From contig CALGBV010000231.1 of NCBI GenBank assembly GCA_937884015.1, positions 1 through 12,875 on the forward strand: a stretch of DNA of 12,875 nucleotides, written 5' to 3'. The first letter of the stretch is position 1. The number at the start of each line of letters is the position of its first letter. Shown here one piece after another: positions 6,716 to 12,875 of this stretch. The stretch is from an uncultured Bacteroidales bacterium (GTDB lineage: Bacteria > Bacteroidota > Bacteroidia > Bacteroidales > F082). The notes under the pieces were generated by a model. That model was not told the DNA's origin. It ran no database searches and was given only the letters and a program-made list of their open reading frames with translations. A program made the translations under genes and the position numbers.

Positions 6716-7325
6716 CGACGGCTTGCAGTGCAACGTTGTAATAATGTCCGAAAGAGAAAAGCGGCACATCGCCCTTGATGCGGATAGGCGTCAGCGAGTT
6801 CATGGAGCGCACGCCTATGCCCCAACGTTCCGACAAATCGAAATGAATGCCGATGTTGCCAGTGATGGAGAAAAACAGCCAAGGCGCCCTTTCGTTGAGC
6901 GAGGTATTGGTGTCGTCCTTATAGCGCATCAGGAAATCGAGGCTCGGGCCTATTTCCAAAGTGATGAAATCGAGGCTTCGGCTGCCCACGTTGAAACGTT
7001 CAAGATTGTAGCGGAACATGATGGGCATCTCGATGTAATGCAATCGCAGATCGTATTGGTTCATGCCATATTCCACCACTTCCTTCACATCGGAATGTGA
7101 GCCGAAAAGCGAATATTTCAGTTCAGTCTGCCAAGTGAAATTGTCGGAAAGTGGCAGATTGACATAAGCCCCGGCCGTCCAACCCAACTGGTGAAAACCG
7201 CTGTAACGGTCGCCCTGCACCTGTGAGGTGACAGCACCCGCCAGAATGCCGCCGTTGAACGACTGCGCTTCGACTTTCAAACCCATGAAAAATGAAAGAA
7301 TCAAAATGATAAATAACCTCTTCAT
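6684..7325 (-). CDS. PorT-like outer-membrane beta-barrel protein
   Basis: A 213-residue protein with a signal peptide (KR, then an Ile/Leu/Phe core, ending KVEAQ at residue 21). The mature part reads as about eight amphipathic strands, with segments such as GGILAGAVTSQV, GWTAGAYVNLPL, WQTELKYSLFGS, YIEMPIMFRYNL and FITLEIGPSLDFL. The YIEMPI-type strand and the GP-x-L segment resemble the PorT/outer-membrane beta-barrel family common in Bacteroidota. It ends with strand VALQAVVTYNL and a short polar tail. It begins 11 bp after the stop of the MltF-like gene on the same strand, so the two are probably one transcript and both act in the envelope. Its 3' end overlaps the end of queG by 32 bp on the opposite strand. 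Its specific function is unknown. Confidence 0.87.
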   Translation of the reverse strand: MKRLFIILILSFFMGLKVEAQSFNGGILAGAVTSQVQGDRYSGFHQLGWTAGAYVNLPLSDNFTWQTELKYSLFGSHSDVKEVVEYGMNQYDLRLHYIEMPIMFRYNLERFNVGSRSLDFITLEIGPSLDFLMRYKDDTNTSLNERAPWLFFSITGNIGIHFDLSERWGIGVRSMNSLTPIRIKGDVPLFSFGHYYNVALQAVVTYNLKAPNK

Positions 7326-7336
7326 AATTACATTTT

Positions 7337-8776
7337 TTAATTCACCAACACACGGTAATGCTCATAGCGTTCCATGACTTCATCGACAAAACGGTAGGTC
7401 TCGGTGCCACGGAGATAGCCATTGCGGCAGCAAGTGTCGTTGTAGTATTGCGATTTCGATTTGTTCAGGATAAAGTAATCGACGTTGTCAGTCCACACAT
7501 TGGGGTCCTTGCCATATTTTTCGGCCAAGCGGCGGGCATCGTAAATGTGGCCCAGACCCGAATTGTAGGCAGCTAGCACAAATTTCACTCGCTCAGTACT
7601 ATCCATCACCTTGTCGGCCAGGCATTTGTCGAGATACTTTATGAGTTTTCCGCCAGCAGCCAGCTGTTCTTCGGGCGTGGCATCGTAATCAATTTCGTAC
7701 TGTTCCATGACCACGGGCATGAGCTGCATGAGGCCGAATGCGCCTTTGTCGCTCTCCAAATCAGGCTTGAAACGCGATTCCTGATAGATGATGGATGCCA
7801 GCAGGCGCCAGTCCCAGCCAATGTTTTTCGCCACCTTGCGTATAGCCTTGTCGTATTCGCAAATGTGGCCTTCCGATTCCGCCTTCGACGACTTGAAGTC
7901 GTTGCCTTTCTTCACGTAACGAGCCAACACGCGGCGCATGTTCCTTTGCTCGTAATTGTCAATCCAAGTGTTGACCGCTATTAATAAAGAGGAGTCGTTT
8001 CCGTGGTTTTTCAAGGCCCAGCCCAATGGCTGCTCGATGCTGACGGCAAGTTTGGTGTCCAATCCGCTGAAATTGGCATCGGCCATCTGCGCCACATATT
8101 CCTCCACCACGGTATAGTCGATAATGCCTTCCGAGACCTGACGCACCAAATCGAGGCTGTTGAGCGTGTCGCTTTCGACGATGAAAATGGTGTCGCCGAT
8201 TTCGTCGGACAGATGCTGCAACACCTTTATATTATGGCTTCCCTTGGGCAGAACGATGGTCTTGCCTGCCAAATCCATAGGCGAGCGGAGCAACTGGTTT
8301 TCGATTTCGTTGCCCGTCGACATGTCGTGCCAACGTTTCGGCATACGTTGCACCAGCACGCTTTTCTGGGTCAGGATAGGTGTTGTCAGCAGATATTTTT
8401 GCTTCATTTCCCTGTTGGTGCCAATGCCCGTAGCAAGCACATCAATCTGGCAGGAATCGAGCATACTGAGGCAGGAATCGAGGTCGTCTATAACTAGCAA
8501 CTCGAGTTTCAGGTTGTTGGAAGTACAGAAATCGTTGAGCAGTTCGTATTCAAATCCTGTAGGTTTTCCATCGGACATTCTGTAGTTGAACACGCCGAAA
8601 TCGGTAGCGGCGACCAGCTTTCCACGCTCAAGCAAATGTTCTAAAACGGTTACCGTATCTACATTAATATCTTCGGTTTCAATCTCAGTTTCAATTGGTT
8701 TTTCCTTTTCCTGACAGGCACAAACCAGCAGCAGCGGAAACAAGAAAAGGATGATTTTGTACAGAAATTTAGTCAT
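7337..8776 (-). CDS. mltF: MltF-like lytic murein transglycosylase lipoprotein
   Basis: The product (479 residues) has the MltF architecture. A lipoprotein signal ends at VCAC (C21). A family-3 solute-binding domain spans about residues 50-300 (starting GKLVAATDFGVFNY). A C-terminal SLT lysozyme-like domain starts near residue 315. The SLT motifs are intact: catalytic E333 in YQESRF, then GAFGLMQLMP, and AAYNSGLGH. The family cleaves peptidoglycan glycan strands to 1,6-anhydro-muropeptides, and the solute-binding domain senses or positions muropeptides. The lipid anchor places it in the periplasm. I start at 8776 because it directly precedes the signal peptide; an in-frame ATG 24 codons upstream (8848) would bury the signal and cross the promoter region. 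Its downstream partner is an outer-membrane barrel gene 11 bp away. It is divergent from the acyltransferase. Domain calls are strong; orthology to E. coli MltF is probable. Confidence 0.93.
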   Translation of the reverse strand: MTKFLYKIILFLFPLLLVCACQEKEKPIETEIETEDINVDTVTVLEHLLERGKLVAATDFGVFNYRMSDGKPTGFEYELLNDFCTSNNLKLELLVIDDLDSCLSMLDSCQIDVLATGIGTNREMKQKYLLTTPILTQKSVLVQRMPKRWHDMSTGNEIENQLLRSPMDLAGKTIVLPKGSHNIKVLQHLSDEIGDTIFIVESDTLNSLDLVRQVSEGIIDYTVVEEYVAQMADANFSGLDTKLAVSIEQPLGWALKNHGNDSSLLIAVNTWIDNYEQRNMRRVLARYVKKGNDFKSSKAESEGHICEYDKAIRKVAKNIGWDWRLLASIIYQESRFKPDLESDKGAFGLMQLMPVVMEQYEIDYDATPEEQLAAGGKLIKYLDKCLADKVMDSTERVKFVLAAYNSGLGHIYDARRLAEKYGKDPNVWTDNVDYFILNKSKSQYYNDTCCRNGYLRGTETYRFVDEVMERYEHYRVLVN

Positions 8777-8796
8777 CTCAATCGTTATTAAAGCGG

Positions 8797-8804
8797 TAAA
8801 AGTA
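8797..8804 (-). promoter_or_regulatory. Probable -7 box of the mltF transcript
   Basis: On the minus strand TACTTTTA differs from TAnnTTTG at the last base and lies 20 bases before the start at 8776. The upstream -33 element is weak (ATTG only), so this is tentative. Confidence 0.4.
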
Positions 8805-8835
8805 GAAAAAAAAGTTTTGCAATTGTTATATTTCG

Positions 8836-8843
8836 TACTTTCG
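8836..8843 (+). promoter_or_regulatory. Probable -7 box of the acyltransferase transcript
   Basis: TACTTTCG, a one-base variant of TAnnTTTG followed by C, lies 19 bases before the ATG at 8863. A TTTG at 8816-8819 could serve as -33 although the 16-base gap is short. It sits back to back with the mltF promoter in an 86-bp gap. Confidence 0.5.
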
Positions 8844-8862
8844 CACACAAATTTCCATCAAA

Positions 8863-10158
8863 ATGGCAAGAAAAATACAAGATTCAAGCATACTCTACAC
8901 GATTTTTCAACTCTACACCAACATTTTCCATACGCGTAGAGCCTATCGCCGTTTCGAGGTTCACGGAGCCAAGAACCTGCCCAAAGATGGCGCTGTTGTT
9001 TTCGGTGTCAACCATAGTAACACACTGATGGACGCTCTAGTTTTGTTAGCATCAAACCGCCGCAGAAAGGTATTCATTGCCCGCGGCGACATTTTCAAGA
9101 AACCTTTTGTAGCCAAGTTGCTAACCTTCATGCGCATTTTGCCCATCTACCGCATGAGAAACGGTATTGCCGCCGTACGCAACAACGACGAGTCATTGGA
9201 TAAAGCCGTTGATGTCGTCCACGACCGCGTTGAATTGTATATCTTTCCCGAAGGCACACACCGCACCAAGCACTCACTTATGCGCCTGAGCAAAGGCATT
9301 TTCCACATCGCACTGAATTCGAACCAGCAATTCGGCAAGGAAGAACCGGTTTACATTGTTCCAGTTGCCATCGAATACGGCGACTACTTCCGCTTCCGTT
9401 CAACGGCGATGATCAATTACGGCGAAGCTATCAATGTGACTGATTTTGTCAAAAACACAACCGAAGAAAACGAAGCCGTGATGATGAACCAGCTCCGCGA
9501 AATGCTCTACGAGCGCATCTCAAAACTGTTCACCTTCATCCCTGATGACGAAGATTACGACGCGACCTGGGAAATCGTGAAAATGAAGAACATAAAACGA
9601 GCCGGAGGCCTGCTGAAAAAAATGCAACGCAACCGGAATACCGTTGATAAAGTGCTGCAATACAAGGAAGAGCACCCCGAGGAAGCAAAACAGCTGTTCG
9701 AGAAAGTCAACCAATTTGCAGAAGAGCGCGTAAAGAACAAGATTTCAGTCACATCAACGGCAAAGAAATATCCGTTCATCAACTTCTTATGGAAATTCTT
9801 AGTGGCGATTATCGGCTTGCCTTATTTTCTGGCTTCGGCCATTGCCACTTTGCCTGTTTGGGTAATTACCGCCATCATCAAAAGTAAACTCAAAGACCCA
9901 GCCTTTGGCAATACGGTTAGTTTCGGCGTCAAATTCGTACTTATGCCATTGATTGCCATTGCTGGTGCTGCCGTCATGTTTTCACTTTTGCCATGGTATT
10001 GGGCTACACTTGGCACCATACTGCTGATGTTCTCGTATGACATTTTCATCGATTACAAGGAATTGGCCCGACGCTTCATCTCCGACATCCGTTGGAGTTT
10101 CAAGACAAAATTACGCAAGCAATATGATGATTTGAATCTCAACGATTTGTTCCAATAA
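8863..10158 (+). CDS. PlsC-family glycerophospholipid acyltransferase with C-terminal membrane segments
   Basis: A 431-residue protein. The N-terminal half is a PlsC/LPLAT domain that transfers acyl chains to a lysophospholipid-type acceptor. Motif I reads NHSNTLMD, with H51 and D57 separated by five residues instead of four; I recall this H-x5-D spacing from other Bacteroidota members (NHPNSFLDAL type). Motif III is FPEGTHR (128-134), followed by PVAIEYGDYF. A central charged helical region (about 215-300) leads to two hydrophobic stretches at about 308-340 and 358-395 that should anchor it in the inner membrane, with a basic tail. It is longer than E. coli PlsC because of this extension. 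The true acceptor may be lysophosphatidate, an ornithine or aminolipid, or another lyso-lipid. It begins a likely operon: the phosphoesterase follows after 12 bp. Confidence 0.9.
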   Translation: MARKIQDSSILYTIFQLYTNIFHTRRAYRRFEVHGAKNLPKDGAVVFGVNHSNTLMDALVLLASNRRRKVFIARGDIFKKPFVAKLLTFMRILPIYRMRNGIAAVRNNDESLDKAVDVVHDRVELYIFPEGTHRTKHSLMRLSKGIFHIALNSNQQFGKEEPVYIVPVAIEYGDYFRFRSTAMINYGEAINVTDFVKNTTEENEAVMMNQLREMLYERISKLFTFIPDDEDYDATWEIVKMKNIKRAGGLLKKMQRNRNTVDKVLQYKEEHPEEAKQLFEKVNQFAEERVKNKISVTSTAKKYPFINFLWKFLVAIIGLPYFLASAIATLPVWVITAIIKSKLKDPAFGNTVSFGVKFVLMPLIAIAGAAVMFSLLPWYWATLGTILLMFSYDIFIDYKELARRFISDIRWSFKTKLRKQYDDLNLNDLFQ

Positions 10159-10170
10159 AAACCCTTTCTC

Positions 10171-10881
10171 ATGTCATCACGCTGGATAGTCCCCGATGTT
10201 CACGGCTGTGCCAAGACTTTAAAAGTACTGGTTGAACGCCAATTGCGCTTAGGCAAATACGACAAACTTTATCTGCTCGGCGATTATATCGACCGCGGTC
10301 CCGATGGAAAAGGCGTGATTGACTACATCATGCACCTGCAAAAGGAAGAATACGAAGTTTTTTGCATCAAGGGCAACCACGAAGACATGTGTATCAAGGC
10401 TTTTGAAGCCGACCAAAAGAAAAAACTGTTTGGGGCAAAACACACGGAGCAGAAGGAATGGGAAGCCGTCGGTGCTGCAGCAACACTGAAAAGTTTCGGG
10501 GTGAAACATCCACGCGAAATTCCGCAAAACTATATCGACTGGATGAAAAACTGCTTGCCTTACATCGAATTGGAGGATTACATCCTCGTCCATGCAGGCA
10601 TGAATTTCAACATTGAAAATCCTTTCGAAGACGAACACAGCATGATGTGGACACGCCGTTTCAAGGTGGATTACGGCAAAACGCATGGCAAGAAAATCAT
10701 CCACGGCCACATCCCCGTCGACTACAGTTTCATCGACTTGGTCATCAATCAGAACGACAATTACGATTTCATCGTTTTGGACAACGGCATCTTCGTCACC
10801 GACAAACCGGGGTTGGGCAACCTTTTAGCTTATAATCCTGATACGAAACAGGTTATGGCACAGTCGAATATGGATATGTAA
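10171..10881 (+). CDS. Calcineurin-like metallophosphoesterase (PPP-type Ser/Thr phosphatase family)
   Basis: A 236-residue protein carrying all metal-binding motifs of the PPP-like phosphoesterases: D9-x-H11-G, GDYIDRG (37-43), GNHE (68-71), HAGM (from H141) and HGH (178-180). These bind a two-metal centre that hydrolyses phosphoesters. The compact single-domain form resembles bacterial PrpA/PrpE-type protein phosphatases and the symmetrical Ap4A hydrolases. Sequence alone does not tell whether the substrate is a phosphoprotein, a dinucleoside polyphosphate or another phosphoester. It has no signal peptide, so it is cytosolic. It lies 12 bp after the acyltransferase and 17 bp before the propeller gene, all on one strand. 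The start at 10171 gives WIVPDVHG immediately, as expected for the family. It is separate from the PP2C at 2762, which belongs to another fold. Confidence 0.92.
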   Translation: MSSRWIVPDVHGCAKTLKVLVERQLRLGKYDKLYLLGDYIDRGPDGKGVIDYIMHLQKEEYEVFCIKGNHEDMCIKAFEADQKKKLFGAKHTEQKEWEAVGAAATLKSFGVKHPREIPQNYIDWMKNCLPYIELEDYILVHAGMNFNIENPFEDEHSMMWTRRFKVDYGKTHGKKIIHGHIPVDYSFIDLVINQNDNYDFIVLDNGIFVTDKPGLGNLLAYNPDTKQVMAQSNMDM

Positions 10882-10898
10882 CTTAATTAAACATTATA

Positions 10899-12458
10899 AT
10901 GAGAGACCTCTTAGTATTCCTATTCATCTTACTATCAATCAATACTTTTAGCCAAACTTCACCTTATTTCCAGACAGAAAAATCAGTTGTTGGAAGGTTT
11001 TATGGAAATGATTCCATTATTCATGGTACACAATACAGCTTTAACGATTATATCTACGACTACGACCTTGATACACTAAATAATACGCTTTTTGTCCAAT
11101 TGCGGGGCGTCAAGAGAGACAAATATTGGAAAGACAATGGACTTGCTTGCCAAATTAATCTTCAATCGGAAAAATTATACTGGCAGAAAAAAACTGATTT
11201 TAAAAAAGAATATTACCATCAGTTTGGCAATTACATCTTTTCCGGTGACGGCAAAAGCAGTACCTTGTATCACACACAATTAGGTACCAAGCTTTGGTCT
11301 GCAAATATCAGTTTTTGCTATGTCAACCATTCAAATCAAATTGGAATCGGCTACAATAACAACCAAGAAGGAGATCATTTGTACGGTATTGATTTACTGA
11401 CAGGCAAAGAAAAATGGAATAGCCAAATCGTCAGGGAATATGGTTGGGATGAAATTCGTTATATTGACGACAGCACATTGCTTATTGTGGCAAACGGATT
11501 ACATGCCATCAACATTTTCAATGGAAAAGGATGGGACATTAACCTATCGTCGGGTGACGAAAGCTATGGCAAAGCCATTGCAGGAGCCGTCGGTGGTCTT
11601 GCGTTAGGTATTCTTACCGGAACCTATGTCATCCCAAACGGAAATGCTACAATAACAAGCGGATTGATTTCCAACACTTTGATTGACAGCTGCTACATTT
11701 ATATTGCTTCTAAAAACAGGATCATCAAGGTAAACAAAAAAGACGGAAAACTTGTATGGAACCACGCTTTCGGTGAAGTGGAATGTGGCAAATCGACATT
11801 ATTTTTCAATGATACGCTTGTCTATATGATTCACAACGGATCGGCACAAAAGGAAGGCAAGACCATTGATTTTGCAAAACCTTTTTTTGCTGCCTACAAC
11901 CGAGAAAACGGAAACGAAATATTTAATACAGAACTAAAGACACGACATTCCATTATTGATTTCGATTTCCTTGGCGGCGATTGCATTTATTTGCTTTCGG
12001 AAAACGAAATCGTCGCCTGTTCCTTGCATAACGGCCAAATGCAAACCAAAAAAACGTACACAGGAAAAACAGTCAGTCCATTTCTCTATTCCATCGGGAA
12101 TCGTTTTCTGAAGGATGATGCCGAAGAAGGATACATCACATTCAACCAATCTGACACAACTGCGTTTTTCATCTTAACCGATGAAGGAAATATTTTGAAA
12201 ATCAACGAATCACTTGAAATTGAAAAAACCTATGCAAAACAAGATTTCAAATATTTGCGTTACGCATACGATTCATTGTTTTTCATTGACGATAGCGGAA
12301 AGACCATCATATTCGACAAAAACACGAAATCAAAAATCGGAGAAATAGACATTCCTTTCCTCACCTTTGATGGTAACAAAGCATTTAAAGCACAAAAAGA
12401 CAAACTGACAATAATTGATTTGGACTCAATATTGAAATTGTCAAAAACAGCAGAATAA
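10899..12458 (+). CDS. Secreted PQQ-like beta-propeller protein
   Basis: A 519-residue protein with a signal peptide (RD, then a Leu/Phe/Ile core, ending TFSQ at residue 19). The mature part has repeated blade motifs of the PQQ/WD-like type: YGIDLLTGKEKW (near 161), IIKVNKKDGKLVW (near 275), FAAYNRENGNEIF (near 330), and later weaker copies such as VACSLHNGQ and ILKINESLEI. This suggests a seven- or eight-blade propeller, probably periplasmic or surface-exposed. PQQ-cofactor ligands are not evident, so it is more likely a binding or scaffold propeller than a dehydrogenase. An odd glycine-rich hydrophobic stretch at 224-244 (AGAVGGLALGILTG) interrupts the blades. The gene is clearly richer in A+T than its neighbours, especially at third positions. 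It lies 17 bp after the phosphoesterase and ends 7 bp before a convergent gene. Confidence 0.85.
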   Translation: MRDLLVFLFILLSINTFSQTSPYFQTEKSVVGRFYGNDSIIHGTQYSFNDYIYDYDLDTLNNTLFVQLRGVKRDKYWKDNGLACQINLQSEKLYWQKKTDFKKEYYHQFGNYIFSGDGKSSTLYHTQLGTKLWSANISFCYVNHSNQIGIGYNNNQEGDHLYGIDLLTGKEKWNSQIVREYGWDEIRYIDDSTLLIVANGLHAINIFNGKGWDINLSSGDESYGKAIAGAVGGLALGILTGTYVIPNGNATITSGLISNTLIDSCYIYIASKNRIIKVNKKDGKLVWNHAFGEVECGKSTLFFNDTLVYMIHNGSAQKEGKTIDFAKPFFAAYNRENGNEIFNTELKTRHSIIDFDFLGGDCIYLLSENEIVACSLHNGQMQTKKTYTGKTVSPFLYSIGNRFLKDDAEEGYITFNQSDTTAFFILTDEGNILKINESLEIEKTYAKQDFKYLRYAYDSLFFIDDSGKTIIFDKNTKSKIGEIDIPFLTFDGNKAFKAQKDKLTIIDLDSILKLSKTAE

Positions 12459-12465
12459 CAAGGTT

Positions 12466-12875
12466 TTATCGCGTCGCCACAACCACGCCTTTCTTATACT
12501 TCCTCACCACGCCATCGAAATTGAAGACTTCAGTGACCACGACATATATGCCAATCGGGACACGGTTATTATTGTCGTCGGTGCCGTTCCAAATCAGGCT
12601 TCCCTCCTGCCCTACCAATTCGCCTTTGGCCAAATGTCTGACCAATTGTCCGGAAGCCGCAAAAATGTAAACATTCATCGTATAGCCAGGCTCATCAAAC
12701 TGATAGGAAATCATGCAGTTGTCATCAATGCCATCACCATCGGGCGAGAAAAGGTCGGGCGCAATTGTAACGGCATCATCGGTCGGCTCAACGTTTTGCA
12801 TCATCGAGTTTTCATAACCCGGTGTGCCGAAATGAACGCTTTCGGCTGCCGAATGCCAGTTGCCGGCATCATCAG
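12466..12875 (-). CDS. C-terminal part of a secreted protein with lamin-tail end and FlgD-Ig-like domain (5' end missing)
   Basis: The minus-strand frame is open to the window edge, giving 135 visible C-terminal residues. The first 23 (WHSAAESVHFGTPGYENS pattern) look like the last strands of a lamin-tail domain. FSPDGDGIDD then opens a FlgD-Ig-like/CHU_C-type beta-sandwich: MNVYIFAASGQLVRHL, a WNGTDDNNNRVPIGIY turn, and final strand KYKKGVVVATR. This tandem is typical of large extracellular proteins of Bacteroidota, where such end domains accompany type IX secretion or cell-surface display. The visible ATG at 12804 is internal. The stop is 7 bp from the stop of the convergent propeller gene, with no room for a separate terminator. 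The catalytic or binding part lies outside the window, so the function cannot be named. Confidence 0.85.
   Translation of the reverse strand, partial: DDAGNWHSAAESVHFGTPGYENSMMQNVEPTDDAVTIAPDLFSPDGDGIDDNCMISYQFDEPGYTMNVYIFAASGQLVRHLAKGELVGQEGSLIWNGTDDNNNRVPIGIYVVVTEVFNFDGVVRKYKKGVVVATR

Noticed and set aside
8003..8497. 164-codon open frame on the + strand inside the mltF gene
   Set aside because: It is a shadow of the transglycosylase gene, with no promoter and no recognisable domain.

Overview
The window looks like chromosomal DNA from a Bacteroidota species, most likely in or near Bacteroidales. Several intergenic gaps carry boxes resembling the Bacteroidota -7 promoter element TAnnTTTG. 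Shine-Dalgarno sequences are mostly absent. The proteins fit the phylum: outer-membrane beta-barrels whose signal peptides end in Ala-Gln, a Bacteroidota-sized QueG, and a lamin-tail/FlgD-Ig-like secreted C-terminus. I saw no rRNA, tRNA, CRISPR array, transposase or phage gene.

Region 1 (1-3520, + strand) is a tightly coupled three-gene operon cut by the left edge. It encodes a giant CbbX/SpoVK-type AAA+ ATPase with at least three AAA modules, a double zinc-ribbon/FHA protein, and a PP2C phosphatase. Both junctions are ATGA stop/start overlaps. A remodelling ATPase, a phosphothreonine reader and a phosphatase together suggest a Ser/Thr phospho-signalling module; the kinase is not visible and could lie upstream. 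This is the best candidate for an under-described system here.

Region 2 (3559-4938) holds a crotonase-fold hydratase on the - strand, resembling methylglutaconyl-CoA hydratase of leucine breakdown. It is divergent from a small acidic helical protein of unknown function. The 135-bp gap between them has a good promoter for the small protein and a perfect palindrome.

Region 3 (5011-8776) contains an outer-membrane beta-barrel gene, an 80-bp degenerate TTAGC-type repeat, and queG (epoxyqueuosine reductase). queG converges on, and overlaps by 32 bp, a second beta-barrel gene. That gene is the downstream partner of an MltF-like lytic transglycosylase lipoprotein on the - strand.

Region 4 (8863-12458, + strand) has three closely spaced genes: a PlsC-family acyltransferase with C-terminal membrane segments, a calcineurin-like phosphoesterase, and a secreted PQQ-type beta-propeller that is visibly richer in A+T than its neighbours. 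Region 5 (12466-12875, - strand) is the C-terminal end of a secreted protein cut by the right edge.

Most of the window is housekeeping and envelope biology. The parts worth a second look are the AAA/FHA/PP2C operon, the repeat before queG, and the composition-shifted propeller with its internal glycine-rich segment.
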